Of a stretch of 64,000 bases of DNA, positions 46,063 to 54,569 are shown one piece after another. Each line of letters opens with the position of its first letter. Position 1 is the first letter of the stretch. The notes under the pieces are model-generated. The model did no database searches and was not told the DNA's origin. It was given only the letters and a program-made list of their open reading frames with translations. The DNA lies in NCBI GenBank assembly GCA_951813615.1, contig OX638377.1, forward strand, positions 124,001 to 188,000, in the 5' to 3' direction. Both the position numbers and the translations under genes were made by a program. The DNA comes from an uncultured Latescibacterota bacterium. GTDB taxonomy: Bacteria > Latescibacterota > UBA2968 > UBA8231.

Positions 46063-47202
46063 GTGAAGATTGCCAAGATCGAACAGTTTTTCCCGCGCCA
46101 GCGCATGCGCTTGGTCAAAATTACTACGGACGATGGTATCGTCGGCTGGGGGGAAACCACGCTGGAGGGCAAGCCCAAGAGCACTTGGGCGGCGGTGGAA
46201 GAGCTGGCCGAGTACTTCGTCGGCAAGGACCCGCTCCGCATTGAACACCACTGGCAGCACGTCTATCGCTCGGCCTTTTTCCGCGGCGGCAATGTGCTGA
46301 TGAGCGCGCTGTCGGGCATTGATCAGGCACTGTGGGACATCGCCGGCAAGCACTACAACGTCCCCGCTTATATGCTTTTGGGCGGTGCGGTGCGCGACCG
46401 GATTCGCGTGTACGCACACTGGGGAGTCCACGGCCAAAGCGACGAGGCACTAGCCGCGGCGCGGGAGCGGCTCGATATGCTGCTGGCCAAAGGCTACACG
46501 GCCTTTAAGGCAGGGCCGGGGGGTACGTGGCGCGCTCACGAGCCTCCGGCGCGAATCGACGCCTTTGTCAAAGACGCCTATACCATGCGCGAATGGGTCG
46601 GCGACGAGGTAGAGCTGTGTTTCGACTTCCACGGCAAGATGACGCCAGGGCTGGCGATTGAGGTGTGTGGCCAGCTTGCGGGGATGCGGCCGATGTTCGT
46701 CGAAGAGCCGATTCCGCAGGAGAATGTCGATGCGCTGAAGGAGGTCTCCGACCACGTGCCGTTCCCCATTGCCACGGGCGAGCGCTTGCTCTCGCGCTGG
46801 GAGTTCCGGGAGATTTTTGAAAAGCAGGCCGTCTCCTATATCCAACCCGACGGCTCGCACGCGGGCGGGATCACCGAGTTGAAAAAGATCGCCAATATGG
46901 CCGAGGTCTATTATATCCACATCATGCCGCACTGCGCCATCGGCCCGGTGGCCTTTTCTGCATGTATGCAGGTCGATGCGGTAGTGCCTAATTTCCTCGT
47001 GCAGGAACAGATTGACGCGGGGTTGGGCGAGGGGTTGCTTGTAGAACCTTGGCAGGTAATTGACGGCCACGTCGAATTGCCGACCAAGCCGGGGTTGGGG
47101 TTTGACCTGATCGAGTCCGAGGTAAAAAAGACGATGGAGTACTCAGAGGAATTGGGCGGCGAACTCTACTATGAAAACGACGGCAGCGTCGCGGATTGGT
47201 AG
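46063..47202 (+). CDS. enolase-superfamily sugar-acid dehydratase (galactonate/mandelate-racemase type)
   Basis: The GTG-started 379-residue protein has the N-terminal capping domain (MRLVKITTDDGIVGWGE) and a C-terminal barrel with metal ligands in CFDFHGKM, FVEEPIP and ATGERLL, plus the catalytic histidine segment IMPHCAIGPVAF. This pattern matches the D-galactonate dehydratase (DgoD)-like branch. It probably dehydrates an aldonic acid in the pathway begun by the preceding gene. Parts of its 3' end are copied downstream: 40 identical bases at 52487-52526 and a 31-bp tail copy (27 identical) at 50721-50751. Confidence 0.9.
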   Translation: MKIAKIEQFFPRQRMRLVKITTDDGIVGWGETTLEGKPKSTWAAVEELAEYFVGKDPLRIEHHWQHVYRSAFFRGGNVLMSALSGIDQALWDIAGKHYNVPAYMLLGGAVRDRIRVYAHWGVHGQSDEALAAARERLDMLLAKGYTAFKAGPGGTWRAHEPPARIDAFVKDAYTMREWVGDEVELCFDFHGKMTPGLAIEVCGQLAGMRPMFVEEPIPQENVDALKEVSDHVPFPIATGERLLSRWEFREIFEKQAVSYIQPDGSHAGGITELKKIANMAEVYYIHIMPHCAIGPVAFSACMQVDAVVPNFLVQEQIDAGLGEGLLVEPWQVIDGHVELPTKPGLGFDLIESEVKKTMEYSEELGGELYYENDGSVADW

Positions 47203-47203
47203 C

Positions 47204-47263
47204 GTTGCCGTGCGCCGCCGTGCGTTTGAGAGAGTTGGTGGAAAAGGCGTCCAGCACCTATAA
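47204..47263 (+). pseudogene. frameshifted copy of the start of the zincin gene at 53169
   Basis: From the base after the dehydratase stop, the sequence translates as VAVRRRAFERVGGKGVQHL, matching VAVRRHAFEKLVERALQRL at the start of the intact zincin gene. GTTGCCGTGCG and GCGTTTGAGA are identical in both; a one-base insertion then shifts the frame and a stop follows. It is a truncated remnant from a duplication. Confidence 0.7.
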
Positions 47264-47422
47264 TTTTACCCTCCCCTTCACTTTTCACTTAGAAGTAGAA
47301 GCTTTTGGATTATTCGGAGTACTTTGCAAGAAAACAACCGGTTGTCTTGTTTGCTAGTTGCAAGAAAGCAACAGTTTGCCTTCTTCAATAGCTTCCTAGG
47401 GAGCATACTCACAGGAGATTTT

Positions 47423-50400
47423 ATGCACGCTGTTATCGCCGTTGTCGTTGGGCTGATGGTATCGACCCCATTGGTTGCCGAGTCACTTGTGGAAGGCTGG
47501 GTGCGCCAGTCTTCGGGCGAACCGGTCGAAGCCGCTCAAGTGCGGGTGTTCGATTGGACGGATTTGCGGCGTGGGGCCGTGGCGCAGGCGACGACCGATC
47601 AGTCGGGGTATTTCGCGCTGCCGCTAGCGTCGTTGGGTGGTTCGGTGCTGCCTAAGGCGTGGACGCTGGGACAGAATTATCCCAATCCGTTCAATCCATC
47701 GACGATCATTCCCTATCAGGTGCCGACGGCGGCTCGGGTGCGGTTGGAGGTGTTCAATGTGCTGGGGCAGCGGGTTGCCACGTTAGTCGATGAAGAGCGT
47801 CTGGCGGGCGTTCACACGGCGGTGTGGGATGCTACGGATGCGGCGGGTCGAGCGGTGGGTGCGGGTGTGTATTTCTATCGGCTCCGCAGCGCGGGGCAGC
47901 CGACGTTGACGCGGCGGATGGTGCTGCTTGACGGGCAAGCCGGGCAGGCGGCGGCGAGTGTTGCGCTGCCACAGGCGCAGGAGACAGCCCCAGCGGCGGG
48001 GGGGGTGTATGGATTGGCCGTGACGGGCGCGGGGTTGGTTACCTATGTAGATGCGTCCTTTGGGGTTCGGTCGGGGATGGCTGCGGTGGAGGTGGTCGTT
48101 GACGCGGTGGTGGGATTGCCGCGTGGCAAGGCGTTGACCGACCAGGTGTTGGGCGATGTCAACGGCGATGGTCAAGTCACGTTAGACGATGCGCTGCTGG
48201 TGATGACGTATGTCGTCAATGGGTCTGTTGTACTTCCCGCCAATGGGGACATCTCTTTGGGCGATGTCAACGGCGATGGTCAAGTCACGTTAGACGATGC
48301 GCTGCTGGTGATGACGTATGTCGTCAATCCGGCTGATGGGTCGCTGCCGGTGGGGATTGGGCAAACGGTGTCTGGCAGCGGTGGGGACTGGGTCGCTGGG
48401 GCCATACGCCGCCTGACCGACCACTCGGCCAGGGACTATTCTCCCTCTTGGTCTCCTGATGGCCGCCACATTGCCTTCTACTCCGACCGGGACGGCAATA
48501 GGCAGATTTACGTGATGGATTCGGATGGTAGCAACCTTCGCCGCCTGACCGACCACTGGGCCGACGACTATTCTCCCTCTTGGTCTCCTGATGGCCGCCA
48601 CATTGCTTTCTTCTCCGACCGGGACGACAACCGGGAGATTTACGTGATGGATTCGGATGGTAGCAACCTCCGCAACCTGACCAACCACTCGGCCTGGGAC
48701 GGGCTTCCCTCTTGGTCTCCAGATAGCCGCCATATCGTCTTCACGTCCCAACGCGACGACAACTATGATATTTACGTGATAGGTTCGGATGGTAGCAACC
48801 TCCGCCGCCTGACCGACCACTGGGCCGCCGACGGGTATCCCTCTTGGTCTCCTGATGGCCGCCACATCGCCTTCCGGTCCTATCGTGACGGCAACCGGGA
48901 GATTTACGTGATGGGTTCGGATGGTAGCAACCTCCGCCGCCTGACCGACCACTCGGACGACGACTCTTCTCCGTCGTGGTCACCCGATGGTCGTCACATC
49001 GCCTTCGAGTCCCGACGCGACGGCAACTGGGAGATTTACGTGATGGACTCGGATGGTAGCAATCCCCGCCGCCTGACCGACCACTGGGCCGACGACTTTT
49101 CTCCGTCGTGGTCACCTGATGGCCGTCACCTCGCCTTCGGGTCCAACCGCGTCGGCAACGCTGAGATTTACGTGATGGAGCTTAGTCAGGAAGGCGGCGG
49201 GGGAACGCCTCTCGATGACGGCGATAGCCCCGCGACGGCGATACCTCTCGCAGTAGGCGCGTCCCTTGAGGGCGAGCTATCGGCCGGCGATAGCGATTAC
49301 TTCCGCGTAATCGTCAGTAACGCGGGGACGCTTACGGCCTCGACGACGGGCTCCACGGATACCTATGGCTTCATAGAAGATAGTTCGGGCAGCGTCCTAA
49401 ACGAGAATGACGATGGCGGCGAGGGCCGCAACTTCCGCGTGTCGGTAGCCGTGGAGCCGGGCACTTACTACATCCGGGTGCGCGGCTTTGATTCTTCCAT
49501 CACCGGCGCTTACACGCTGACGCTTCAGATGGAAGAAGATTCGACAGGCAGCGGGGGGGACTGGGTTGCTGGGGCCATACGCCGCCTGACCGACCACTCG
49601 GCCGGGGACTATTCTCCCTCTTGGTCTCCGGATGGCCGCCACATCGCCTTCTACTCCAACCGGGACGGCAATAGGCAGGTTTACGTGATGGATTCGGATG
49701 GTAGCAACCTTCGCCGCCTGACCCATCACTCGGACAGGGATTGGGGCCCCTCTTGGTCTCCTGATGGCCGCCACATTGCTTTCTTCTCCGACCGGGACGA
49801 CAACCGGGAGATTTACGTGATGGATTCGGATGGTAGCAACCTCCGCAACCTGACCAACCACTCGGCCTGGGACGGGCTTCCCTCTTGGTCTCCGGATAGC
49901 CGCCATATCGTCTTCACGTCCCAACGCGACGACAACTATGATATTTACGTGATAGGTTCGGATGGTAGCAACCTCCGCCGCCTGACCGACCACTCGGCCG
50001 CTGACGGGTATCCCTCTTGGTCTCCTGATGGCCGCCACATCGCCTTCGTGTCTCAGCGCGCCGGCAACCAAGATATTTACGTGATAGGTTCGGATGGTAG
50101 CAACCTCCGCCGCCTGACCGACCACTCGGCCGACGACTCTTCTCCGTCGTGGTCACCCGATGGCCGTCACCTCGCCTTCTCGTCCGAGCGCGCCGGCAAC
50201 TGGGAGATTTACGTGATGGGTTCGGATGGGAGCAACCTCCGCCGCCTGACCGATAACTCAGCCGGGGACTTTTCTCCGTCGTGGTCACCTGATGGCCGTC
50301 ACCTCGCCTTCGGGTCCGAGCGCGCCGGCAACAATGAGATTTACGTGATGGAGCTTAGTCAGGAAGGCGGCGAGGGAACGCCTCTCGATGACGGCGATAG

Positions 50401-50722
50401 CCCCGCAACGGGTATACCCCTCGCGGTAGGCGAGTCTATCGAGATTGAGAGCGAGCTACCGGCCGGTGGTGCTTGGCACTTCGAAGTAACCGTGACTTCC
50501 GCAGGACGGCTTATTGCCTCGACGACCGGCTCCACGGACACCTATGGCGTCATAGAAGATAGTTCAGGCAACGTCCTCCACGAGGATGACGATGGCGGCG
50601 AGGGCCGCAACTTCCGCGTGTCGGCGGTCGTAGAGCCGGGCACCTACTACATCCGGGTGCGCGGCTTTGACGATTCTATCACCGGCGCTTTCACGCTGAC
50701 GATTCAGATGGAAGCAGAGTGA
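47423..50722 (+). CDS. giant secreted protein: sorting-type domain, double dockerin, two TolB-like propellers and two PPC domains
   Basis: The ATG at 47423 follows an ACAGGAGA site and opens the leader MHAVIAVVVGLMVSTPLVAE; the 1099-residue product is secreted. In order: carboxypeptidase-regulatory-like domain, sorting-type FlgD-like domain (GQNYPNPFNPSTIIPYQVP, VFNVLGQRVATLV), two dockerin units (GDVNGDGQVTLDDALLVMTY twice), six 44-residue propeller blades (SWSPDGRHIAFYSDRDGN type), a pre-peptidase C-terminal (PPC) beta domain with GRNFRVSVAVEPGTYYIRVR, then another six blades and a second PPC domain. Blades 3 of the two halves are identical. Recombination between repeats is evident. The sorting-type domain near the N-terminus is unexpected. 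Confidence 0.87.
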   Translation: MHAVIAVVVGLMVSTPLVAESLVEGWVRQSSGEPVEAAQVRVFDWTDLRRGAVAQATTDQSGYFALPLASLGGSVLPKAWTLGQNYPNPFNPSTIIPYQVPTAARVRLEVFNVLGQRVATLVDEERLAGVHTAVWDATDAAGRAVGAGVYFYRLRSAGQPTLTRRMVLLDGQAGQAAASVALPQAQETAPAAGGVYGLAVTGAGLVTYVDASFGVRSGMAAVEVVVDAVVGLPRGKALTDQVLGDVNGDGQVTLDDALLVMTYVVNGSVVLPANGDISLGDVNGDGQVTLDDALLVMTYVVNPADGSLPVGIGQTVSGSGGDWVAGAIRRLTDHSARDYSPSWSPDGRHIAFYSDRDGNRQIYVMDSDGSNLRRLTDHWADDYSPSWSPDGRHIAFFSDRDDNREIYVMDSDGSNLRNLTNHSAWDGLPSWSPDSRHIVFTSQRDDNYDIYVIGSDGSNLRRLTDHWAADGYPSWSPDGRHIAFRSYRDGNREIYVMGSDGSNLRRLTDHSDDDSSPSWSPDGRHIAFESRRDGNWEIYVMDSDGSNPRRLTDHWADDFSPSWSPDGRHLAFGSNRVGNAEIYVMELSQEGGGGTPLDDGDSPATAIPLAVGASLEGELSAGDSDYFRVIVSNAGTLTASTTGSTDTYGFIEDSSGSVLNENDDGGEGRNFRVSVAVEPGTYYIRVRGFDSSITGAYTLTLQMEEDSTGSGGDWVAGAIRRLTDHSAGDYSPSWSPDGRHIAFYSNRDGNRQVYVMDSDGSNLRRLTHHSDRDWGPSWSPDGRHIAFFSDRDDNREIYVMDSDGSNLRNLTNHSAWDGLPSWSPDSRHIVFTSQRDDNYDIYVIGSDGSNLRRLTDHSAADGYPSWSPDGRHIAFVSQRAGNQDIYVIGSDGSNLRRLTDHSADDSSPSWSPDGRHLAFSSERAGNWEIYVMGSDGSNLRRLTDNSAGDFSPSWSPDGRHLAFGSERAGNNEIYVMELSQEGGEGTPLDDGDSPATGIPLAVGESIEIESELPAGGAWHFEVTVTSAGRLIASTTGSTDTYGVIEDSSGNVLHEDDDGGEGRNFRVSAVVEPGTYYIRVRGFDDSITGAFTLTIQMEAE
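48149..48328 (+). repeat. two identical 72-bp dockerin units
   Basis: Bases 48149-48220 and 48257-48328 are identical over all 72 positions and both encode a dockerin-type calcium-binding loop plus helix (GDVNGDGQV, TLDDALLVMTYVVN). Identity at third codon positions shows recent duplication or gene conversion. Confidence 0.9.
48407..50371 (+). repeat. twelve 132-bp propeller-blade repeats in two blocks of six
   Basis: Six 132-bp (44-residue) blades occupy 48407-49198 and six more 49580-50371. Blocks are offset by 1173 bp, the length of six blades plus one PPC domain. The consensus blade is RRLTDH...PSWSPDGRHIAF followed by S.RDGN.EIYVM.SDGSNL. Many blades are almost identical at the DNA level, so the block duplicated as a unit and individual blades have been homogenised. 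Confidence 0.9.
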
Positions 50723-50751
50723 AAACGACGCCAGCGTCGCAGGCTGGTAGC
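50721..50751 (+). repeat. copy of the 3' end of the enolase-superfamily dehydratase gene
   Basis: The 31 bases after the giant gene match the end of the dehydratase gene (47173-47203) at 27 positions; they begin GAAAACGACG and end TGGTAGC. The original translates ENDGSVADW-stop. The relic lies exactly downstream of the giant gene and shows that the giant gene moved next to, or recombined with, the dehydratase tail. Confidence 0.65.
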
Positions 50752-50781
50752 TTCACGTAGGGATATCTACAGGGGATTTTT

Positions 50782-51789
50782 ATGCACGCTGTTCTCGCCG
50801 TTTTGGTCGGGCTGATGGTATCGTCTCCGTTGGTTGCCGAGCCGCTGGTGGAAGGCTGGGTGCGCCGGTCTTCGGGCGAACCGGTCGAAGCTGCCCAAGT
50901 CCTAATGTTCGATTGGACGGATTTGCGGCGCGGCGCGGTGGCGCAGGCGACCACCGATGCGGCAGGGTATTTCGCACTGCCGCTTAAGTCGTTGGGTGGT
51001 TCGGTGCTGCCGCAGAAGTGGACGCTGGGACAGAATTATCCCAATCCGTTCAATCCATCGACGATCATTCCCTATCAGGTGCCGACGGCGGCTCGGGTGC
51101 GGTTGGAGGTGTTCAATGTGCTGGGGCAGCGGGTTGCCACGTTAGTCGATGAAGCGCGTCCGGCGGGCGCTCACACGGCGGTGTGGGATGCTACGGATGC
51201 GGCGGGTCGAGCGGTGGGTGCGGGTGTGTATTTCTATCGGCTCCGCAGCGCGGGGCAGCCGACGTTGACGCGGCGGGTGGTGCTGCTTGACGGGCAAGCC
51301 GGGCAGGCGGCGAGTGTTGCGCTGCCACAGGCGCAGGAGACAGCCCCAGCGGCGGAGGGGGTGTATGGATTGGCCGTGACGGGCGCGGGTTTGGTCACCT
51401 ACGTGGATGCGTCCTTTGGGGTTCGGTCGGGGATGGCTGCGGTGGAGGTGGTCGTTGACGCGGTGGCGGGGCTGCCGCGTGGCAAGGCGTTGACCGGCGG
51501 GGTGTTAGGCGATGTCAACGGCGATGGACAAGTCAATCTGGCCGATGCACTGCTGATTACGACGTATGTCGTCAATGGGTCTGTTGAGCTTCCCTCTTGG
51601 TCTCCGGATAGCCGCCATATCGTCTTCACGTCCCAACGCGACGACAACTATGATATTTACGTGATAGGTTCGGATGGTAGCAACCCCCTCCGCCTGACCG
51701 ACTATCCCGAATCCTTGTGGTCTCCGTCGGGCCGTCACATCGCCTTCGCGTCTGGTCGCGGTATTTACGTGATGGAACTTAGTAGATAG
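50782..51789 (+). CDS. deletion-shortened paralogue of the giant propeller protein
   Basis: Leader MHAVLAVLVGLMVSSPLVA, carboxypeptidase-regulatory-like and PNPFNPST domains are nearly identical to the giant protein. After one dockerin unit (GDVNGDGQVNLADALLITTY) the sequence jumps directly into propeller blade 3 (ELPSWSPDSRHIVFTSQRD), with a shared CTTCCC at the joint (51589-51594). From 51589 to 51684, 96 bases are identical to 49877-49972. One partial blade follows and an early stop ends the 335-residue protein. It is probably a degraded, non-functional or truncated exported protein. A leftover PPC coding stretch continues past the stop. Confidence 0.8.
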   Translation: MHAVLAVLVGLMVSSPLVAEPLVEGWVRRSSGEPVEAAQVLMFDWTDLRRGAVAQATTDAAGYFALPLKSLGGSVLPQKWTLGQNYPNPFNPSTIIPYQVPTAARVRLEVFNVLGQRVATLVDEARPAGAHTAVWDATDAAGRAVGAGVYFYRLRSAGQPTLTRRVVLLDGQAGQAASVALPQAQETAPAAEGVYGLAVTGAGLVTYVDASFGVRSGMAAVEVVVDAVAGLPRGKALTGGVLGDVNGDGQVNLADALLITTYVVNGSVELPSWSPDSRHIVFTSQRDDNYDIYVIGSDGSNPLRLTDYPESLWSPSGRHIAFASGRGIYVMELSR

Positions 51790-51880
51790 GCAGCAATGGA
51801 ACGCCTCTCGATGACGGCGGATAATCCCGCGATGGCGACCCTCGTCGCGGTAGGCGAGCCTGTTGAGTTTGCATCGCGGT
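51790..51880 (+). pseudogene. decayed PPC-domain remnant after the shortened paralogue
   Basis: The bases after the stop still align with the PPC-domain start of the giant gene (for example GGAACGCCTCTCGATGACGG, then GTAGGCGAG), but with stops and small indels. It confirms that the upstream gene once continued into a PPC domain. Confidence 0.75.
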
Positions 51881-52068
51881 TTTAAGAAGTGCAAAGATAT
51901 TTGTGGTTTTGTGATACAGGTATAGAACGCCGTCGGACAGACTGCACAAGGCGATAGTAAGGGCAGGCGATGGGGGAGGTTGTTAAACCATGAGCTTCCG
52001 GTTAGGATGGTTACATGCAATATGAGCTATTAGCCCCGCACAAGGTCTAACGAAAGGGAAAATCAATT

Positions 52069-52446
52069 ATGTCGCTGAAATATCTGACTATAGCTATAAT
52101 TTCGTCCGCCTTCCTCCTATCATGTGACCGCTCTCCCATGGCACCCGAGGACGATCTCATCGGCACTTGGGGTCTGTTCAAAGCGAGGGAGGGTAGCAGC
52201 GTCATCGATGGGGTCATAGTCTTGCGTGCAGACGGTACCTTAAGTCTGTCGCTTGAAGCGGAAGGATTCTTCGGACCCCAGTCAATCAAGGATACGGGGG
52301 TGTGGGCGATCTCTGAGGACAAAATCGTAGTTACTCTTAATGGTACCTCTACGCGGAATGAGTCTCATAGATATACCCTTCGAGGAGATCGTCTGACGTT
52401 TTTCTACGACGATGGCTCCACGGAGATTTGGGAACGTCGTAAGTAG
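52069..52446 (+). CDS. small lipocalin-like lipoprotein
   Basis: The 125-residue product starts with MSLKYLTIAIISSAFLLSC, a lipoprotein leader with lipobox FLLSC, after a GAAAGGGA site. The mature part reads as an eight-strand lipocalin-type or META/DUF-like beta protein (LIGTWGLFKAREG, VIVLRADGTLSLSLEAEG, HRYTLRGDRLTFFYDDGS). It may bind a small hydrophobic ligand. It sits inside the rearranged island, 13 bp before the chimeric small frame. Confidence 0.7.
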   Translation: MSLKYLTIAIISSAFLLSCDRSPMAPEDDLIGTWGLFKAREGSSVIDGVIVLRADGTLSLSLEAEGFFGPQSIKDTGVWAISEDKIVVTLNGTSTRNESHRYTLRGDRLTFFYDDGSTEIWERRK

Positions 52447-52458
52447 CGCGGGAGGCTT

Positions 52459-52593
52459 ATGGCCTCCGATGGCCACATTGAGCTGTCGACCAAGCCGGGG
52501 TTGGGGTTTGACCTGATCGAGTCCGACGAGGAAAAGACGAAGGAGTTTCGCTTGATGCTGGACAACCTCGCCATCGTCGCCGAGGACTTATAA
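52459..52593 (+). CDS. 44-residue chimeric small frame built from two flanking genes
   Basis: A GGAGGCTT site precedes ATG at 52459. The first about 25 codons copy the C-terminal part of the enolase-superfamily dehydratase (GHIELSTKPGLGFDLIES), including 40 identical bases to 47081-47120. The last about 15 codons match the zincin gene (EFRLMLDNLAIVAEDL versus EFRQSLDNLAIVVEDW) and end at TAA. It is a fusion made by recombination; a translated product is possible given the ribosome-binding site, but function is doubtful. Confidence 0.5.
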   Translation: MASDGHIELSTKPGLGFDLIESDEEKTKEFRLMLDNLAIVAEDL

Positions 52594-52719
52594 CAACTAA
52601 AAGCTGCGTACCATCAGTTCCTAGTTCCAAAGGCCGCCGGATTCCAACCCCAGCGGCTTTTGTATGTTGTGGCACCCTGCCTTGACATCCCGGTGCGTAT
52701 CGTGGAACGTTGGTAGGGT

Positions 52720-53143
52720 ATGGTCGATTTTGATATTGTTTCCAAGTATTTGATGTATCACTATCCCGACGATTTCGCCCGCTTTGCCCTTGGTCGCGAC
52801 GAAAGCCGATTGTCTCGCCGGCATGTCGCTGCTGAGCGGGTTGGTGTATGCGCGAGAAACCGTTTCTGCCATTTTCTTCAAGGAGGGCCTAATGGATATT
52901 ATCCGCGAATCACCCGTTGCCCAGTACCTGACCCAACAAGGCATTGAGCAAGGGGGCCGAGAACGCGCCATTGAAGATTTGCTCGACGTGCTGGAGGTTC
53001 GCTTTGCGCTCGGCGCGGCGGATCCGTTGGCCTCTCGCATACGGGACATCGAGGATTTGCAGCGTCTCAAGCAGTTGCATCGGGCGGCGATCCAAGTAGA
53101 AAGTCTGGAGGCATTCCGGTCCCTCCTAGACGCCGACGAGTAG
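52720..53143 (+). pseudogene. broken Rpn/PD-(D/E)XK-nuclease transposase-family gene
   Basis: One frame from 52720 starts MVDFDIVSKYLMYHYPDDFA, then RFALG, which resembles the N-terminus of the Rpn family. A second frame shifted by one base continues with CLAGMSLLSGLVYARETVSA and MDIIRESPVAQYLTQQGIEQ and ends LEAFRSLLDADE, as in the C-terminal half. The catalytic core between them is missing, so this is a deletion plus frameshift remnant. An ATG at 52892 could still give an 83-residue tail. Confidence 0.7.
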
Positions 53144-53168
53144 GGCCGTCACAGCGATTACGGTTGCC

Positions 53169-53537
53169 GTGCGTCGCCATGCGTTTGAGAAGCTGGTGGA
53201 AAGGGCCCTCCAGCGCCTGCCGGAGGAGTTCCGCCAGTCGCTGGACAACCTAGCCATCGTCGTCGAGGATTGGCCCGACCCCGAGATGGTCGAGGAGATA
53301 ACCGGCGATCCAGAAGAAGTGCTCTACGGGCTTTTCTCCGGCACGCCTCTGCCCGAGCGCCGCCTCGAAGACAGCGGCGACCTGCCGCCGATAATCGCGC
53401 TCTATCAGGGGCCTTTGGAGGAGGATTTTCCCGATCAGGGCGAACTGGCGCGGGAGGTGGAGACCACCTTGGTACACGAGCTGGCGCACTTTATGGGCTT
53501 TGACGAAGACGCCGTTAGAAAATACGGCTATGAATAG
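53169..53537 (+). CDS. zincin-like metallopeptidase family protein
   Basis: A GTG start gives a 122-residue protein with the HExxH motif VHELAHFMGFDEDAVRKYGY typical of the small zincin_1 family (PF06262). The N-terminal half (FEKLVERALQRLPEEFRQSL, DNLAIVVEDWPD) is also characteristic. Members are cytoplasmic proteins of unproven function. A fragment of the 5' end is present at 47204-47263 and an internal piece at 52546-52593. The next gene overlaps its stop by 8 bp. Confidence 0.88.
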   Translation: MRRHAFEKLVERALQRLPEEFRQSLDNLAIVVEDWPDPEMVEEITGDPEEVLYGLFSGTPLPERRLEDSGDLPPIIALYQGPLEEDFPDQGELAREVETTLVHELAHFMGFDEDAVRKYGYE

Positions 53538-54477
53538 CACGGATTTGCAAAAGGCCCTCGACGAGCGCGATTTAGACGCCTTGACGACCCTGCTGCGCCA
53601 GCACCCGCATCTGGTGCACCAGCGCGTCGAATGCGCGAACGGGCAGAGCTATACCCCTTTGCAGTACGCTGCCCGCGTTGACGCTAGCTTGGACGCCATG
53701 CGCCTGTTGGTCGAATTCGGTGCCGATGTGAGCGAATTGAACGAAGCGCTCTTTGGATGCTGTGAAAATCACAATCTGGAGCATATGCAGCGCCTACTGA
53801 AGCTAGGCGTCCATCCCGATGAGGCGTACAACGAAGGTTGGGACTGCCGCGTCCTCTACGGGCTTTTGCAGACGTATCACCGCTCGCCTCCCGCTCACCT
53901 GCACGCCTGCGTCGAAGCGCTGGTAGAAGCAGGGGCTACCTTTGAGGACGGGCCGACGATGGATATCCACCGAGGCCGGCTCGACCAGTTAGAGCAGCGC
54001 CTCGATCGCTGCCCAGACTTAGTCGAGGCGCGCTTTTGGCTCGACTATGGCGACCATCTCACGTTGCGGGGCGTCACCCTCCTGCACGTGGCGGTCGAAT
54101 ATCACGAATTAGATGCCGTAAACCTGCTGCTGAGGCGCGGTGCCGAGTTGAATGCCCGCGCTGAGATCGGTCGCAACGGCGTGGGCGGCCAAACGCCCCT
54201 CTTCCACGCCATTGGTGCCAACCAGGGAACGGGCTGGGAGATCTTCGAGTACCTGTTGGATAAAGGGGCGGACTTGACGGTTAGAGCTCGCATCCAGCGC
54301 AACCCAGCAGATGACGACAAAGTGATGGACTGCATTCACAAAGGGCAGGACCACTTTTTCCCCGAGGTCGAAGAACTCACGCCGCTAGGCTATGCCCTGC
54401 GCCACGAATCCGGCCCGGCTTGGCGCGCCACCTCGCGCGAAGTGGCCCGGCTGCGGGCACTACAGACCCCGACGTAA
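53530..54477 (+). CDS. ankyrin-repeat protein
   Basis: The ATG at 53530 overlaps the zincin stop by 8 bp, which implies coupled expression. The 315-residue protein has at least five ankyrin-type units (TPLQYAARVDASLDAMRLLV, VTLLHVAVEYHELDAVNLLL, and TPLFHAIG with YLLDKGADLT). No signal peptide is evident, so it is probably cytoplasmic and binds a partner protein. A link with the zincin is suggested only by overlap. Confidence 0.83.
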   Translation: MNSTDLQKALDERDLDALTTLLRQHPHLVHQRVECANGQSYTPLQYAARVDASLDAMRLLVEFGADVSELNEALFGCCENHNLEHMQRLLKLGVHPDEAYNEGWDCRVLYGLLQTYHRSPPAHLHACVEALVEAGATFEDGPTMDIHRGRLDQLEQRLDRCPDLVEARFWLDYGDHLTLRGVTLLHVAVEYHELDAVNLLLRRGAELNARAEIGRNGVGGQTPLFHAIGANQGTGWEIFEYLLDKGADLTVRARIQRNPADDDKVMDCIHKGQDHFFPEVEELTPLGYALRHESGPAWRATSREVARLRALQTPT

Positions 54478-54569
54478 TCTCGCTGTGCCTAGGCTGTTGC
54501 TCCTAACGGCGATATGATTTAATTTTTTTTGTCCTTCGCAACACACCATTTATCCAAGTAGCTTTTCCT

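Noticed and set aside
48407..50371. Regularly spaced repeats that could suggest a CRISPR array
   Set aside because: The 132-bp period is far too long, the repeats encode in-frame propeller blades, and there are no unique spacers or cas genes.
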